Source: Parvularculaceae bacterium (GTDB lineage: Bacteria > Pseudomonadota > Alphaproteobacteria > Caulobacterales > Parvularculaceae). Taken from it: DNA of 64,000 bases. The notes beneath the pieces were generated by a model. It was not told where the DNA came from and did not search any database. It worked only from the letters and a program-made list of their open reading frames with translations. Both the position numbers and the translations under genes were made by a program. This document shows, in pieces, positions 7,444 to 16,514 of this stretch (position 1 is the first letter of the stretch; every line of letters starts with the position of its first letter). The DNA is taken from assembly GCA_028284065.1 (NCBI GenBank), contig JANQSJ010000008.1, forward strand, positions 372,001 through 436,000, written 5' to 3'.

Positions 7444-8550
7444 ATGGAGTACTTGACGATTTTCAGAGTAATGAGGCGCCGCATCGTATGGCGTGTTGCC
7501 GCGCTTGCCGTTCTGTCGGCGGTCGCGGCTGGCTGCTCGACTGCGCCCGCGGCGCGCTCGTTCATCGCCAAAGACCCGGTCATGGCGAAGGTGACGCGCA
7601 CTCAGGAAACGCTCCGCGCCCTCGGCGCGCCAGCGGCAAAAGTTCCCGTCGCTGTTTACGGATTTCAGGACAAGACAGGTCAGTTCCAGCGCACCGAAGC
7701 GGGCCAGACCCTGTCGCGCGCCGTCACGCAGGGCGGTGACGCCGTCCTCATCAAGGCGCTGCAGGACGCCGGCGACCGGTCCTGGTTCACCGTCATCGAA
7801 CGCTCCAGCCTCAACAATCTCCTGAAAGAGCGCCAGATCATCACAGAGATGCGTCAGCGTTATCTCGGCGAAAAACGGATAAGCCCTCAGGCGTTGCCGC
7901 CGCTTTTGTTCGCGGGCGTTCTGTTGGAAGGCGGGATTGTCGGTTTTGACAGCAACACGCTGACCGGCGGCGCGGCTGCGCGGTATCTCGGGGTCGGCGG
8001 CCAGACGGAGTATCGCCAGAACGTCGTATCGGTCTATCTGCGCGCCGTGAGCGTCAAGACGGGAGAGGTCCTCGCCTCGGTGACGACGGAAAAGACCGTC
8101 GCCTCGATCGGCGTCGCTGGCAATGCGTTCCGTTTCGTGACGTTCGATAATCTTCTTGAGGCGGACATCGGCTTCACCTCGAACGAGCCTGGGTTGCTCG
8201 CCCTGCGCCAGGCGGTCGAAAAATCCGTCTACGCCCTTATCATGGAAGGCGCGGATATCGGCCTGTGGGCCTTCCAGGACAGGCTCGCGGGAGAAAGTCA
8301 TCTCAGGGACTATCGCGCGGAACGCGACGGCGTCTATGACGTGCCGAGCGTTCCGGCCATGGCCGAGGCAGGCGACGCGAAGACGGGCGGCGACAACACC
8401 GCGGCGCGCCAACGGACGGCGTCAGCCGCGCCCGCGCAACCCGCCGTCGCCAGGGAGGCCGTCGTCAGTGAGACAGACGCCGCGGCGGCGCAGGTAAACG
8501 ACGTGATGGGGCGCCTCAGCGGGCGACCGGTCTCGACATCGCTTTGGTGA
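7444..8550 (+). CDS. csgG: Curli secretion channel lipoprotein CsgG
   Basis: Up to 368 residues. ATG at 7444 and ATG at 7471 both give a lipoprotein signal; the shorter one gives a more classical MRRRIVWRVAALAVL lead. The lipobox is AVAAGC, with Cys31 counted from 7444. The CsgG domain is clear: VPVAVYGFQDKTGQF, then the GGDAVLIKALQDAG region, SWFTVIERSSLNNLLKERQI, and LLFAGVLLEGGIVGFDSN. Nine CsgG copies form the outer-membrane pore that exports curlin subunits. The C-terminal ~80 residues after the family domain are an Ala/Thr/Pro-rich tail not present in E. coli CsgG. The gene lies between csgF and the curlin genes. Confidence 0.95.
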   Translation: MEYLTIFRVMRRRIVWRVAALAVLSAVAAGCSTAPAARSFIAKDPVMAKVTRTQETLRALGAPAAKVPVAVYGFQDKTGQFQRTEAGQTLSRAVTQGGDAVLIKALQDAGDRSWFTVIERSSLNNLLKERQIITEMRQRYLGEKRISPQALPPLLFAGVLLEGGIVGFDSNTLTGGAAARYLGVGGQTEYRQNVVSVYLRAVSVKTGEVLASVTTEKTVASIGVAGNAFRFVTFDNLLEADIGFTSNEPGLLALRQAVEKSVYALIMEGADIGLWAFQDRLAGESHLRDYRAERDGVYDVPSVPAMAEAGDAKTGGDNTAARQRTASAAPAQPAVAREAVVSETDAAAAQVNDVMGRLSGRPVSTSLW

Positions 8551-9105
8551 GCGAGGGCGCGCGTTGCGCGGCCGCTTCCAGGGGCGAGCGGAATTTAGCT
8601 TCCTCTGCTGACCATCGTCGGCGGGATTAGAGGGAGCGGAACGAAATTCCAGCGGGGAGCGGATTATCCCTCTGCGTTGGAATCGGGAGGCGTCGACGCC
8701 ATCCCGGTCAGCGTAAACGCCGATAGGCGCGATGGCTGATCGGATTGGGGTGGCGGCTTCCGAAGGGACGCCGGAGCGAATGGCAGTTCGTTGCGACGTT
8801 CGTCTTGGGAGACGAAGGCGAGGAAATCGCCGGGGATTAAGGATGCTTGTACCTGTCATCACGCGACGACGGTCATCGCCGTCGACGGAAGCCGCCGGCT
8901 ACGACAGTAGCATGACGGTCTTCGCGTGGCCAGATGCAATCCTGAGGGGAAAGCCAGCGCGAAATTCGCGTCGGGCTCGCCCCCTCGCGCCTCGACGTTT
9001 TCTTTCTCTCGGCTCTGAGTTTCGCGCTCTCGCATCCGGCGATGGGCCGGCGCGCAGCGCTTCAACCCGCGGCCAGAGGGGCCGCACGTGAAGAGGAAGA
9101 CTGAA
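8551..9105. other. 555-bp gap before the main curlin gene
   Basis: No convincing gene on either strand. A plus-strand frame at 8732-9091 is Arg-rich and lacks a family match. A perfect hairpin GCGGCC-AGAGG-GGCCGC lies at 9069-9085, ending 20 bp before the curlin ATG and so in its probable 5' UTR. The length of the gap and this hairpin fit a separate, regulated promoter for the structural subunits. Confidence 0.45.
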
Positions 9106-10509
9106 ATGCTTAAGAAAGTACTGGCCGGCGCGTCGGTTGCGGCCATCATGATGGGCTCGGCGATGGCCCAAAATAACGATAACTCACTCATTCAATCCGG
9201 CACGGACAACAACGCCACCGTTTCGCAAACCGGCAGCAACAACGACTCTGACATCAACCAGGGCGCGGACGCGGGTGGCGATCTCGGCGGCGCTGTCGAA
9301 GCGTTCGCCGACGTGACCCAGAACGGCAACAGAAACGCGTCGGTCATCACGCAGGTCGATGAGTCGACGAACGACTCCACCAACACGCAGCCCGATGCGG
9401 ACCCGGAAGCAACGGTGGTCCAAACCGGCAATGATAACACGTCTGAAGTAAGCCAGTCAGGCGTCGGCAACGGCTCATTCAACCTGGTGGGCAATGTCGA
9501 GCAGAACGGCAACGGCAATACGTCCAACATCACCCAGAATGGCCAGGGTCCGGGCTTCACAGGCACGATGCGCGCCAATGTCACGCAAGCCGACGGCGCC
9601 ACCTCGACAGTTGATCAGAGCACGGTCAATGGCTTCGCTGCGAACCAGCAGGCGACCGTCAATCAGACTGGCGCATCAGAATCCACGATCATTCAGTTCT
9701 CGGACGGCCCGGGCGCCGGCCAAACGGGACTCGGCTCGAACGCCAACGTTGAACAAATTGGGAATGGCAATACGTCGCTCGTCGAGCAGATCGTCAACGT
9801 GAACGGGACTCCGTCAGGCGATCTCGACGCGCTGATCTCTCAGACCGGCAATGGCGGTGCTGTTGAAGTCTTTCAAACGGTCACCGGGGAAGGCTCAATG
9901 GGCATTCTCGCAGATGTGATGCAGACCGGAAACGGCGATGTGTTCGTTGACCAGCAGATGAACGGTCCGGCAGGCGCGAATATGACCGCCACGGTCGTAC
10001 AGGATGGCAACAGCGTGGCAAACATTTCGCAGGTGTTCGACCAAGACAGCTCGAACACCTTCGTGGCGTCAATCACCCAGGGTGGCGGCAATGGCAACCT
10101 TGCGACGATCAACCAGTCCGACAAGACGGGCAATGTGGGCGACAGCACCGTGACGGCAACGATCAATCAGAGCGGCGCCGACAACAGCGGTCTGATTGAG
10201 CAGGAAAATCGTCTGCACACGGCGTCGCTCATCCAGGACGGCAATGGCAACGGTGCGACGATCCTACAGGACCGTGTGAACAACACAGCTGAAGTTACGC
10301 AAACCGGCAACAACAACACTTCGTTGGTTGATCAGTTGGCGAGCATCAACAGTGAAGCCTTTGTCACCCAGAACGGCAATGGCCATGACTCGACCGTAAC
10401 GCAGACGGACGGTCAGCAATTGGCCAACGTCATGCAGAACGGCAACAACAACAATTCCGACGTGACGCAGCTCGGCTTCGGCAACACGGCCAATATAACC
10501 CAGAACTAA
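9106..10509 (+). CDS. Major curlin-repeat amyloid subunit (CsgA-like, extended)
   Basis: 467 residues from ATG 9106, preceded by AGAGGAAG at good spacing. The GTG 18 bp earlier is in frame but less likely. A signal peptide ends at SAMAQ near residue 22. Almost all of the mature protein is curlin repeats of the type QxGxxNxxxVxQ, for example VSQTGSNNDSDINQ and VTQTGNNNTSLVDQ, with regular Gln/Asn ladders. E. coli CsgA has five repeats in 151 residues, so this subunit has several times more. The protein should be secreted through CsgG and fold into cross-beta fibres outside the cell. A second, shorter curlin gene follows; which one is the nucleator cannot be told from sequence. Confidence 0.92.
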   Translation: MLKKVLAGASVAAIMMGSAMAQNNDNSLIQSGTDNNATVSQTGSNNDSDINQGADAGGDLGGAVEAFADVTQNGNRNASVITQVDESTNDSTNTQPDADPEATVVQTGNDNTSEVSQSGVGNGSFNLVGNVEQNGNGNTSNITQNGQGPGFTGTMRANVTQADGATSTVDQSTVNGFAANQQATVNQTGASESTIIQFSDGPGAGQTGLGSNANVEQIGNGNTSLVEQIVNVNGTPSGDLDALISQTGNGGAVEVFQTVTGEGSMGILADVMQTGNGDVFVDQQMNGPAGANMTATVVQDGNSVANISQVFDQDSSNTFVASITQGGGNGNLATINQSDKTGNVGDSTVTATINQSGADNSGLIEQENRLHTASLIQDGNGNGATILQDRVNNTAEVTQTGNNNTSLVDQLASINSEAFVTQNGNGHDSTVTQTDGQQLANVMQNGNNNNSDVTQLGFGNTANITQN

Positions 10510-10554
10510 TCAGTTCGATTCGTCAATCAGGCGACGACCTGATCTGCCAACACT

Positions 10555-10580
10555 GCCGGCCGGCGTTCGCGCCGGCCGGC
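10555..10580 (+). other. Perfect stem-loop between the two curlin genes
   Basis: An 11-bp GC-only stem, GCCGGCCGGCG and its complement, closes a TTCG tetraloop 45 bp after the first curlin stop codon. No T-run follows, so it is not a standard terminator. It could protect the 3' end of the upstream mRNA or cause partial termination, making the first subunit more abundant than the second. Confidence 0.7.
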
Positions 10581-10659
10581 GCACCGCCAGAGCGCAGGCG
10601 CGCTCAGTAACAAACGACTATTTCGTCCGTCTTCCGCGTTTTTGTACAGGCATTTGGAT

Positions 10660-11496
10660 ATGGCATTGGGTAAAATCTATTCAAAACCTTTCCTTTCGGC
10701 GTCCCTAAGCTTTGCGTTGTGGGCGGCCTCGTCCGCGCACGCGCAGACCGGCATGTCGAGCCTCGTCATGATAGAGCAGATCGGGCCGATGAACGCCGCG
10801 AACGTCTCGACCGAGGGCCGTCGGGTTGACATGAATGTAAGCCAGCAAGGCGCGCAAAACGGCCTCATCGCCAATATTGACGGCGACGGCATTGACGGGG
10901 ACGTGACGCAGACCGGAACCGCAAACGGGGCCATCGTCACCGTTAATGGAAACGGCAATGAATTCGAGATCGTCCAGTCGAGCGACGGCGCGGTGAACAC
11001 CGCGACCCTCGAACAGGACGGCGAGAGCAACGAGGCGACGATCGTGCAGTCGGCGCCGGGCCTTGCGGGCGGCCGCGCGAACTTCGCAGAGGTCTCCCAG
11101 TCCGGGAATTTCAACATCGCCAATGTCAGCCAGAACGCCCTCGGCGCCGTGGCGACCGACTTCGCCAACAGCGCGACGGTGACCCAGACCGGCGATCGCA
11201 ATCAGGCGACTGTCTCCCAGAATGGCGAAGGCAATGAGGGAACAATCACCCAGGACGGCGACAATAATCGCGCGACGCTGGAGCAGGACGGGAACCGCAA
11301 CACGTCGGAAATCCTGCAGGCCGGAAACGGAAATGTCGCGGTGCATCGTCAGACCGGCGACGATCTCGCGCTTGACCCCGGCGCGTTCGGGGCGATCGGC
11401 ATAGAGCAGTTCGGCAATGGCATGAATGTGACGGTGGAGCAGTTCGGGCCCGGTCTCGGACCGTTGCCCGTCATCACAACCTCGCCAGGCGGCTGA
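10660..11496 (+). CDS. Second curlin-repeat protein (CsgB/CsgA-like)
   Basis: 278 residues from the ATG at 10660; the longer frame uses a TTG. The signal peptide ends SSAHAQ near residue 29. The repeat region starts MIEQIGPMNAANVS and continues with units such as VTQTGTANGAIV, VSQNGEGNEGTITQ and LEQDGNRNTSEILQ. The repeats are less regular than in the preceding protein. Some have Glu or Asp at usual Asn positions, and the C-terminus VEQFGPGLGPLPVIT departs from the pattern. By position and irregularity it could be the nucleator (CsgB role), but a second structural subunit is equally possible. It lies 150 bp downstream of the first curlin gene, with a strong stem-loop between. Confidence 0.9.
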   Translation: MALGKIYSKPFLSASLSFALWAASSAHAQTGMSSLVMIEQIGPMNAANVSTEGRRVDMNVSQQGAQNGLIANIDGDGIDGDVTQTGTANGAIVTVNGNGNEFEIVQSSDGAVNTATLEQDGESNEATIVQSAPGLAGGRANFAEVSQSGNFNIANVSQNALGAVATDFANSATVTQTGDRNQATVSQNGEGNEGTITQDGDNNRATLEQDGNRNTSEILQAGNGNVAVHRQTGDDLALDPGAFGAIGIEQFGNGMNVTVEQFGPGLGPLPVITTSPGG

Positions 11497-11502
11497 CGCG
11501 CA

Positions 11503-11530
11503 GCGGCCGCGCATTTATTTACGCGGCCGC
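11503..11530 (+). other. Stem-loop after the second curlin gene
   Basis: A 9-bp perfect stem, GCGGCCGCG and its complement, closes the A/T-rich loop CATTTATTTA six bases after the curlin stop. There is no T-run, so read-through into the lipoprotein gene at 11602 is likely. Its placement mirrors the hairpin after the first curlin gene. Confidence 0.65.
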
Positions 11531-11601
11531 ATCGATCAGAAAAGCGGTCATCCTTGACGCCTTGCTTGTATCGTCCGCGTTTTTTGGGAAGAGTTAGAGT
11601 A

Positions 11602-12324
11602 ATGACGCGGAAATCAAATAGAATGGCTATGGCGTCGCGGATCGGCGCGGCGCTTTTTCTCGGCGCTTGCCTGGCCGCGTGCTCCGGCGACGGCGACGAA
11701 GAGTTCGAGGCCGATCTCGCCGCCGCGGCGAAGCCTTTGCCACGCACGGACGCCGTCGACCCCGCCTCCCGGACGCTGAGCTTCGACCAGCCGGCCGGGC
11801 CATCGGCCGGCGACGCCGCGCGACAGGGCGCCGGGATAGAGCAGATTTCGCCGAAGGAAGCCGAAGAGATTGCGGCGCAGATAGCAGCGGCGCAGATAGC
11901 AGCGGTTGGGCCGGACGGCGAGGAAGTGGTGCTGTCGGTGGAGCAATTGCGCGAATACCGGGATCGCTGCGCGCCGGACGCCAAGACCCCGCCGCCGCCT
12001 GGCTACGACTGTTCCGAGGCGCGCCTGCGCATCCGCCGCGCATTCCGGAGCGATGACGACCTGGCCCGCGCCCTCGCCATTATCGATCTCCTCGGCCGGC
12101 CAGAGGCGCGGCGCAATCTGCAGGGCCTGCCGATCGCCAGCGCCCTGTCGCTTGACGCGCAACAGGCTGTCGCGGGCGGCGCGATCGACCTTAATGCGCC
12201 CACCGCCCTCACCACGTCCGGGGGTCAGATGGACCCGCTCGCCTCAGGACTGCCGGTGGAGGCTTTGGCGAATGGCGAACTCGTCATTGCGCCGGGCGTC
12301 ACAATCGTCCTGCCACGGAATTAA
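11602..12324 (+). CDS. Curli-locus lipoprotein of unknown function
   Basis: 240 residues from ATG 11602. A basic N-terminus (MTRKSNRMAMASR) and a hydrophobic stretch lead to the lipobox LAAC (Cys about 29), then Ser-Gly-Asp, so an outer-membrane lipoprotein is likely. The mature part begins acidic, has an Ala/Glu/Ile-rich helical stretch (EAEEIAAQIAAAQIAA), and then a compact region with two cysteines (YRDRCAPDAK and GYDCSEARLRIRRAF). I do not recognise a family. It is collinear with the two curlin genes and ends 30 bp before the convergent csgH. An accessory role in curli anchoring or export is suggested by location only. Confidence 0.75.
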   Translation: MTRKSNRMAMASRIGAALFLGACLAACSGDGDEEFEADLAAAAKPLPRTDAVDPASRTLSFDQPAGPSAGDAARQGAGIEQISPKEAEEIAAQIAAAQIAAVGPDGEEVVLSVEQLREYRDRCAPDAKTPPPPGYDCSEARLRIRRAFRSDDDLARALAIIDLLGRPEARRNLQGLPIASALSLDAQQAVAGGAIDLNAPTALTTSGGQMDPLASGLPVEALANGELVIAPGVTIVLPRN

Positions 12325-12353
12325 TTCCAACCCGCCGATTTGCGATGACTGCG

Positions 12354-12788
12354 TTACTCTTCCGGCGTTTCCGCGCCGGCGCTCGTCAGCCGCGACACGG
12401 CCGTGCGGCCGTTGTCGAACGACACGGTGAGCTCAATCGCCCAGTCGTCGCCGTCGTCGATGGAGATCGTCGTGCGCGCCAGCGTCGCAGGGTCGCCGGA
12501 CGACGCGTCGACTTCAGGCAGCCGGCCGCCCTGGCTGTTGTTCGTGCGTCCGCCCGCGCCGTCGCGCATCACGCGCAACTTGTATTTGCCGCTGTCGCCC
12601 GGCTTCAGCCGCGCCATAGGCGTAAAGGTGTGAAGGCGCCCCTCAACGCTGTGGGCTATCCAGACCGAGCCATCTTTCGCGGCGGCGTTGGAAGCAGCCG
12701 CTTCGGGCGTGTCCTCGCCGCTGTCGCCGGTCGTCACGTTGAGCGCCGCAAGTAACGCCGCGATTGCGCTTGCGCCGAAGTTCGACAT
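12354..12788 (-). CDS. csgH: CsgH-like curli chaperone/inhibitor
   Basis: 144 residues from ATG 12788, with GGAG ten bases upstream. A short hydrophobic N-terminus (SAIAALLAALNV) may be a weak signal peptide. From about residue 40 it reads as a small immunoglobulin-like beta fold: VWIAHSVEGRLHTFTPMARLKPGDSGKYKLRV (in parts), then GAGGRTNNSQGGRL, the Asn/Ser/Gln-Gly-Gly signature of CsgC/CsgH proteins, and final strands WAIELTVSFDNG. CsgH of Alphaproteobacteria keeps curlin from forming amyloid inside the cell. It faces the curli operon from the opposite strand. The domain match is by pattern and not by search. Confidence 0.75.
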   Translation of the reverse strand: MSNFGASAIAALLAALNVTTGDSGEDTPEAAASNAAAKDGSVWIAHSVEGRLHTFTPMARLKPGDSGKYKLRVMRDGAGGRTNNSQGGRLPEVDASSGDPATLARTTISIDDGDDWAIELTVSFDNGRTAVSRLTSAGAETPEE

Positions 12789-12935
12789 CGCAAGGCCGCT
12801 CCTTTTTTCGACATTTACTTATATTCCGCCAGCTCTGACGATACAATAACTTGCTCCGCCTTCCGGCCCGCCTGAGAGGCGTGAAGACCGAGGCGCATGA
12901 CGCGTTTGCGCCGCCCCGCATCGCCGGGCTGCGGC

Positions 12936-13472
12936 TTAGCCGGCGTTCGCCGCCGCGCGCCGGGGCAGGCGCCAGTCGGGCCGCGGAAAATGGCAGGTGT
13001 ATCCGTTGGGGAAACGCTCCAGATAGTCCTGATGCATCGCCTCCGCCTCCCAGAATTCGCCCGCTTGGGTCACCTCGGTCACGACCTCGCCGGGCCAGAG
13101 ACCTGAGGCCTCCACATCGGCGATCGTCTCCTCGGCGATGCGCTTCTGGGACGCGTCGAGATAGAAGATCGCCGAGCGGTACTGGTCGCCAACGTCATTA
13201 CCCTGACGATTACGCGTCGTCGGATCATGAATCTGGAAGAACAGCTCCAGAAGCGCGCGATAGCTCGTGCGGCCGGGATCGAAGACGATCTCAAGCGACT
13301 CGGCGTGGCCGCTGCGGCCGGTCTTGACGACGTCATAGGTCGGCCGATCCACATGGCCGCCGGCGTACCCGACCCGCGTCGACAGAACACCCGGCGCCTT
13401 GCGAATAAGATCTTGCATGCCCCAGAAGCAGCCGCCGGCGAAAACCGCCTTTTGCGCATCACTCACCGACAT
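12936..13472 (-). CDS. msrA: Peptide methionine sulfoxide reductase MsrA
   Basis: 178 residues. The catalytic GCFWG motif is at residues 14-18 (Cys15). It is followed by [35 protein letters not shown], and [26 protein letters not shown] (in parts), all typical of MsrA. It reduces the S-epimer of methionine sulfoxide in proteins. No resolving C-terminal Cys is visible beyond the single Cys in NGYTCHF. Its ATG overlaps the stop codon of msrB (TAATG), so the two are translationally coupled and cover both epimers. No signal peptide, so cytoplasmic. Confidence 0.97.
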   Translation of the reverse strand: MSVSDAQKAVFAGGCFWGMQDLIRKAPGVLSTRVGYAGGHVDRPTYDVVKTGRSGHAESLEIVFDPGRTSYRALLELFFQIHDPTTRNRQGNDVGDQYRSAIFYLDASQKRIAEETIADVEASGLWPGEVVTEVTQAGEFWEAEAMHQDYLERFPNGYTCHFPRPDWRLPRRAAANAG

Positions 13473-13951
13473 TACGCATTCTCCTTCGTTTGATCCGCAA
13501 AGAGATGGATGAGGTGGCCGTATCCTTCCGCCTCAAGGTCCTCCAGCGCGACAAAACGCATCGCCGCGGAATTGATGCAGTAGCGTAGGCCCGTCGCCTC
13601 TTTCGGCCCGTCCGGAAAGACGTGTCCGAGATGGCTGTCGCCATCGCGCGAACGAACCTCGGTGCGGCGCATGCCGTGGCTGTCGTCCGTCCGCTCCATC
13701 ACATGGCCGTCGACGATTGGACGTGTGAAGCTCGGCCAGCCCGACCCGGAATCAAACTTGTCGAAGGACGCGAACAGGGGCTCGCCCGATACGACGTCGA
13801 CATAGAGCCCGGCGGCCTTGTTATCGAGGAGCGCGCCGGTGAAGGGACGCTCGGTCGCGTCCTCCTGGGTGACCCGATAGGCCTCCTCGTCAAGCGCGGC
13901 GATGCGGGCATCATCGCGGGGGTAGGATTTCGACGCGTATTTGTCAGTCAT
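13472..13951 (-). CDS. msrB: Peptide methionine-R-sulfoxide reductase MsrB
   Basis: 159 residues from ATG 13951; the upstream extension of the frame is not protein-like. Motifs are [27 protein letters not shown] and [11 protein letters not shown], the last with the catalytic Cys. The usual zinc-binding CxxC pairs are missing: the positions read SGEPLF and [10 protein letters not shown], so this is the zinc-free form. The protein reduces the R-epimer of methionine sulfoxide. Its stop codon overlaps the msrA start by one base. It is transcribed away from the two-component pair at 14217, across a 265-bp shared upstream region. Confidence 0.96.
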   Translation of the reverse strand: MTDKYASKSYPRDDARIAALDEEAYRVTQEDATERPFTGALLDNKAAGLYVDVVSGEPLFASFDKFDSGSGWPSFTRPIVDGHVMERTDDSHGMRRTEVRSRDGDSHLGHVFPDGPKEATGLRYCINSAAMRFVALEDLEAEGYGHLIHLFADQTKENA

Positions 13952-14216
13952 GTTTCGCCTCCTCCGGACGTCTTTTTGGGCGTAGTCGATCTCCCATATG
14001 GGAGCCTCAGGCGGAAGTTCCCGCAACAGCGCATCACTCCCGCGTGAGCGCAAAGCCCCCGCGTCGCCCCCGCGTCTCTGCGGTCGTCCGCGCCTCGGCG
14101 TACTTGCGGCCGGTGCGCCCATTTGCGGCCTTCAATAGCCTACTTCTGATAGTGTGTGATCGAGGTCTTGGCGGCCGGCAAGGACCTCCACGGCAGCGGA
14201 AAGGGGCATTTCGGCG

Positions 14217-15698
14217 ATGGGCGCAGCCACGTTGGACCAGATCTGGGCGGAAGCGCCGACAGAAGGGGCTGCGGGCGCAAAGCGCCTCCGCCTGCCGCCG
14301 GCGAAACTCTGGCTGCGTCTGTGGGCGGCCTACGCCGCGCTTTGCTTCGCTGGCATTTCAGCGCTGATGATCGCGTCGGGAACGCTCATCGACGCTCAGA
14401 ACTATTTCGCGAGCTACACGGAGCGGACTATCGCCGACCGCTTCGAGGCGCATGCGCCGCTCCTGCGGGCCGCCATCGCCCTGCCGGAGGCCGAGCGCAG
14501 CCATTCCGTCGAGGCGGCGGCGGCGACGATCGCGGCTAACCTCCTCGACCTTCAGGTCACCACCGATCTCAACGGCAGGTTTCTCTTAACCGCGGTCAGC
14601 GATCCGCGCGTGCGCGTTGAGGTCTATGGGCTATCCGGCGAGATGCTGACGCAGGCGGCCTACACCGCCGGCGGCGAAGGCGCGGCCAACCCCCGCCGCA
14701 TCAGAGCCGTCTTTCCGATTGCGGCGACGGACGGGCGCGCGCTCGGCGAAGCCCGCGTCGACTATGCGGCGCGCTATGATTTCTGGAAGAACGTCACAGG
14801 CAAGGCCGCCTGGGCCGTCGCCATGTGGCCGATCACGGCGATCACCTCGATCGTCATTGGGCTGACGTGCGGCGTCGTCTCGGCGCGGTACGTCACCAGC
14901 CGGCTGCGCAGGGTCGACGCGGTCGCCGCAAGATGGCGCATGGGGGACTTTTCCAAGCGAATCTCGCTGGCCAGCGGCGACGAACTCGAAGCCCACGCCG
15001 AGCGGCTGAACGAGATGGCGAGGGAGCTTCAGACGCACCTCGATCTGAAGCAGGCGGTCGCCGTCGCTGACGAACGCAACCGCATCGCAAGGGACCTGCA
15101 TGACACCGTCAAGCAGAAGCTGTTCGCGCTCGGCCTGCAAATCGCCGCCATCGACGCCAAGGCTCGAAGCATTAGCAAGGCGGACGGGCCGCGAGACGAC
15201 GTCTTCGGCGACAATATCGCCGAGGCGGAGGCGATCACGCGAGAGGCGCAGCGCGATCTCGTGGAGATCATCACGCAATTGCGGCCGACGGGAGAAAACA
15301 ACGCCGACCTCCCGGCGCGGATCGCGCCGATCGCGGACGATTATATGCGGCGGTTCGACGTGGCGATCAGCGTTTCCGGCGGCGATGGCCTCAAGGCGGG
15401 ACCGCGCGCCGAAGTCAATTTGATACGGATTATTCAGGAGGCGATCGCCAACGCCATCCGCCATGGCGGCGCGCGCAACATCCGCATCGCGTTTGACAGA
15501 ACCGGCCCGCGACGGCGCCTGACAGTGGCCGATGACGGCGCCGGATTCGACCCGCAAACGATCAAGAAAGGGCTCGGCATCCAGTCGATCGAACATCGGG
15601 CGGGGGAGCTGCCCGCCGGCCGCGCCGCCTACGCCTCCAGGGCGGGCGCGGGCGCGACGCTCAATGTCTCCTGGCGCGAGGGCCTGGCCGATGACTAA
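14217..15698 (+). CDS. NarL-type sensor histidine kinase
   Basis: 493 residues. TM1 lies near 40-60 (LRLWAAYAALCFAGISALMI). A periplasmic sensor region runs to about residue 195. TM2 is near 200-225, followed by a HAMP-like RYVTSRLRRVDAVAARWRMGDF. The HisKA_3 dimerisation motif is ERNRIARDLHDTVKQKL, with phospho-acceptor His295. The C-terminal HATPase has IIQEAIANAIRHGGA (N box) and VADDGAGFD (G1). No input domain inside the cytoplasm is seen, so the signal is probably envelope-related. The response regulator gene overlaps its last eight bases (ATGACTAA), so the two are an obligate pair. Its target is unknown; the subtilase gene is 150 bp beyond the regulator. Confidence 0.93.
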   Translation: MGAATLDQIWAEAPTEGAAGAKRLRLPPAKLWLRLWAAYAALCFAGISALMIASGTLIDAQNYFASYTERTIADRFEAHAPLLRAAIALPEAERSHSVEAAAATIAANLLDLQVTTDLNGRFLLTAVSDPRVRVEVYGLSGEMLTQAAYTAGGEGAANPRRIRAVFPIAATDGRALGEARVDYAARYDFWKNVTGKAAWAVAMWPITAITSIVIGLTCGVVSARYVTSRLRRVDAVAARWRMGDFSKRISLASGDELEAHAERLNEMARELQTHLDLKQAVAVADERNRIARDLHDTVKQKLFALGLQIAAIDAKARSISKADGPRDDVFGDNIAEAEAITREAQRDLVEIITQLRPTGENNADLPARIAPIADDYMRRFDVAISVSGGDGLKAGPRAEVNLIRIIQEAIANAIRHGGARNIRIAFDRTGPRRRLTVADDGAGFDPQTIKKGLGIQSIEHRAGELPAGRAAYASRAGAGATLNVSWREGLADD

Positions 15699-16347
15699 AA
15701 ATCAAAGCCATGAAAGACCGATCTCCCTGACCATCGCGGACGACCACGCGGTCGTCAGACGGGGCCTCATCGCCTTTATCGACATGGCTGACGACATTGA
15801 GATCGTCGCCGTCGCCAAGGACGGCGCAGGCGCGGTGGAGGCCGCGCGCGCGCACGCCCCCGACGTCCTCTTGCTTGACCTCCTGATGCCCGACCGCCCG
15901 GCCGCGGAGACGATAGCGGCGGCGAAGCGCGCCAGCCCGGACACGCAAGTCGTCATCCTCACCTCTCACGAGGGGGACGAGTTCCTCGCAGGCGCGCGCG
16001 AGGCCGGCGCGCTCTCTTACGTTCTGAAAGACACGCCGCCGGAGGACCTCATCAGCGTCATCCGAAAGGCGCGCGCGGGAAAGGCGACGATTACGACGCG
16101 GCTCGCCCAATCAACAGAATCTCGCGAAGTCGAAGACGAAGGCGACGCGCCGGAGGGCTTGACGCTGCGGGAGCTCCAGGTTCTGCGCGCGATAGCCGAC
16201 GGCCGGTCGAACAGGCGCATCGCGGACGATCTCGGCATCACCGAGCGGACCGTCAAACACCATGTGAGCAATATTCTCTCCAAGCTCTACCTCACCGACC
16301 GCACCCAGGCGGCGGTGTACGCCTGGCGCCAGGGCATCGTCGGCTGA
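15691..16347 (+). CDS. NarL/FixJ-type response regulator
   Basis: 218 residues from the ATG overlapping the kinase stop. The receiver domain (about 10-130) has acidic pocket residues Asp17/Asp18, phospho-acceptor Asp63 in LLLDLLMPD, Thr/Ser in VILTSHEG, and Lys in YVLKDTPPED. The C-terminal LuxR-type helix-turn-helix spans about 155-215: LTLRELQVLRAIADGRSNRRIADDLGITERTVKHHVSNIL (in parts). It is a DNA-binding transcription factor partnered with the kinase at 14217. The next gene downstream on the same strand encodes the repeat-bearing subtilase, a plausible target. Confidence 0.95.
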   Translation: MTKNQSHERPISLTIADDHAVVRRGLIAFIDMADDIEIVAVAKDGAGAVEAARAHAPDVLLLDLLMPDRPAAETIAAAKRASPDTQVVILTSHEGDEFLAGAREAGALSYVLKDTPPEDLISVIRKARAGKATITTRLAQSTESREVEDEGDAPEGLTLRELQVLRAIADGRSNRRIADDLGITERTVKHHVSNILSKLYLTDRTQAAVYAWRQGIVG

Positions 16348-16418
16348 GCCTCGGCGCGCGCCGGGCGGCCGCGGCAAGCGGGAGTCGGCAAAATCCGGTC
16401 TGAAAACGAAAGACACCG

Positions 16419-16432
16419 TTAACGCACGTTAA
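16419..16432. promoter_or_regulatory. Inverted repeat upstream of the subtilase gene
   Basis: Arms TTAACG and CGTTAA are separated by two bases, about 85 bp before the subtilase ATG and just ahead of an A/T-rich stretch (TTTTTGTAAAATTTTATG) that may hold the promoter. TTAA pairs spaced by six bases are near but not equal to a CtrA box (N7). It may instead be the binding site of the NarL-type regulator encoded directly upstream. Confidence 0.4.
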
Positions 16433-16514
16433 TCAGGTCTTTTTGTAAAATTTTATGAACTGACGGTCATGTTCGCGCCACGGACCAATTCGGCGACCCG
16501 TGGGAAAGGCGATC

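Noticed and set aside
8732-9091. 119-codon frame upstream of the main curlin gene, considered as a possible CsgE
   Set aside because: No CsgE features and no signal peptide. It is Arg-rich and overlaps the curlin leader hairpin.
16419-16432. TTAA pair upstream of the subtilase as a CtrA box
   Set aside because: The spacing is six rather than seven bases, and the inverted symmetry fits a dimeric regulator better.
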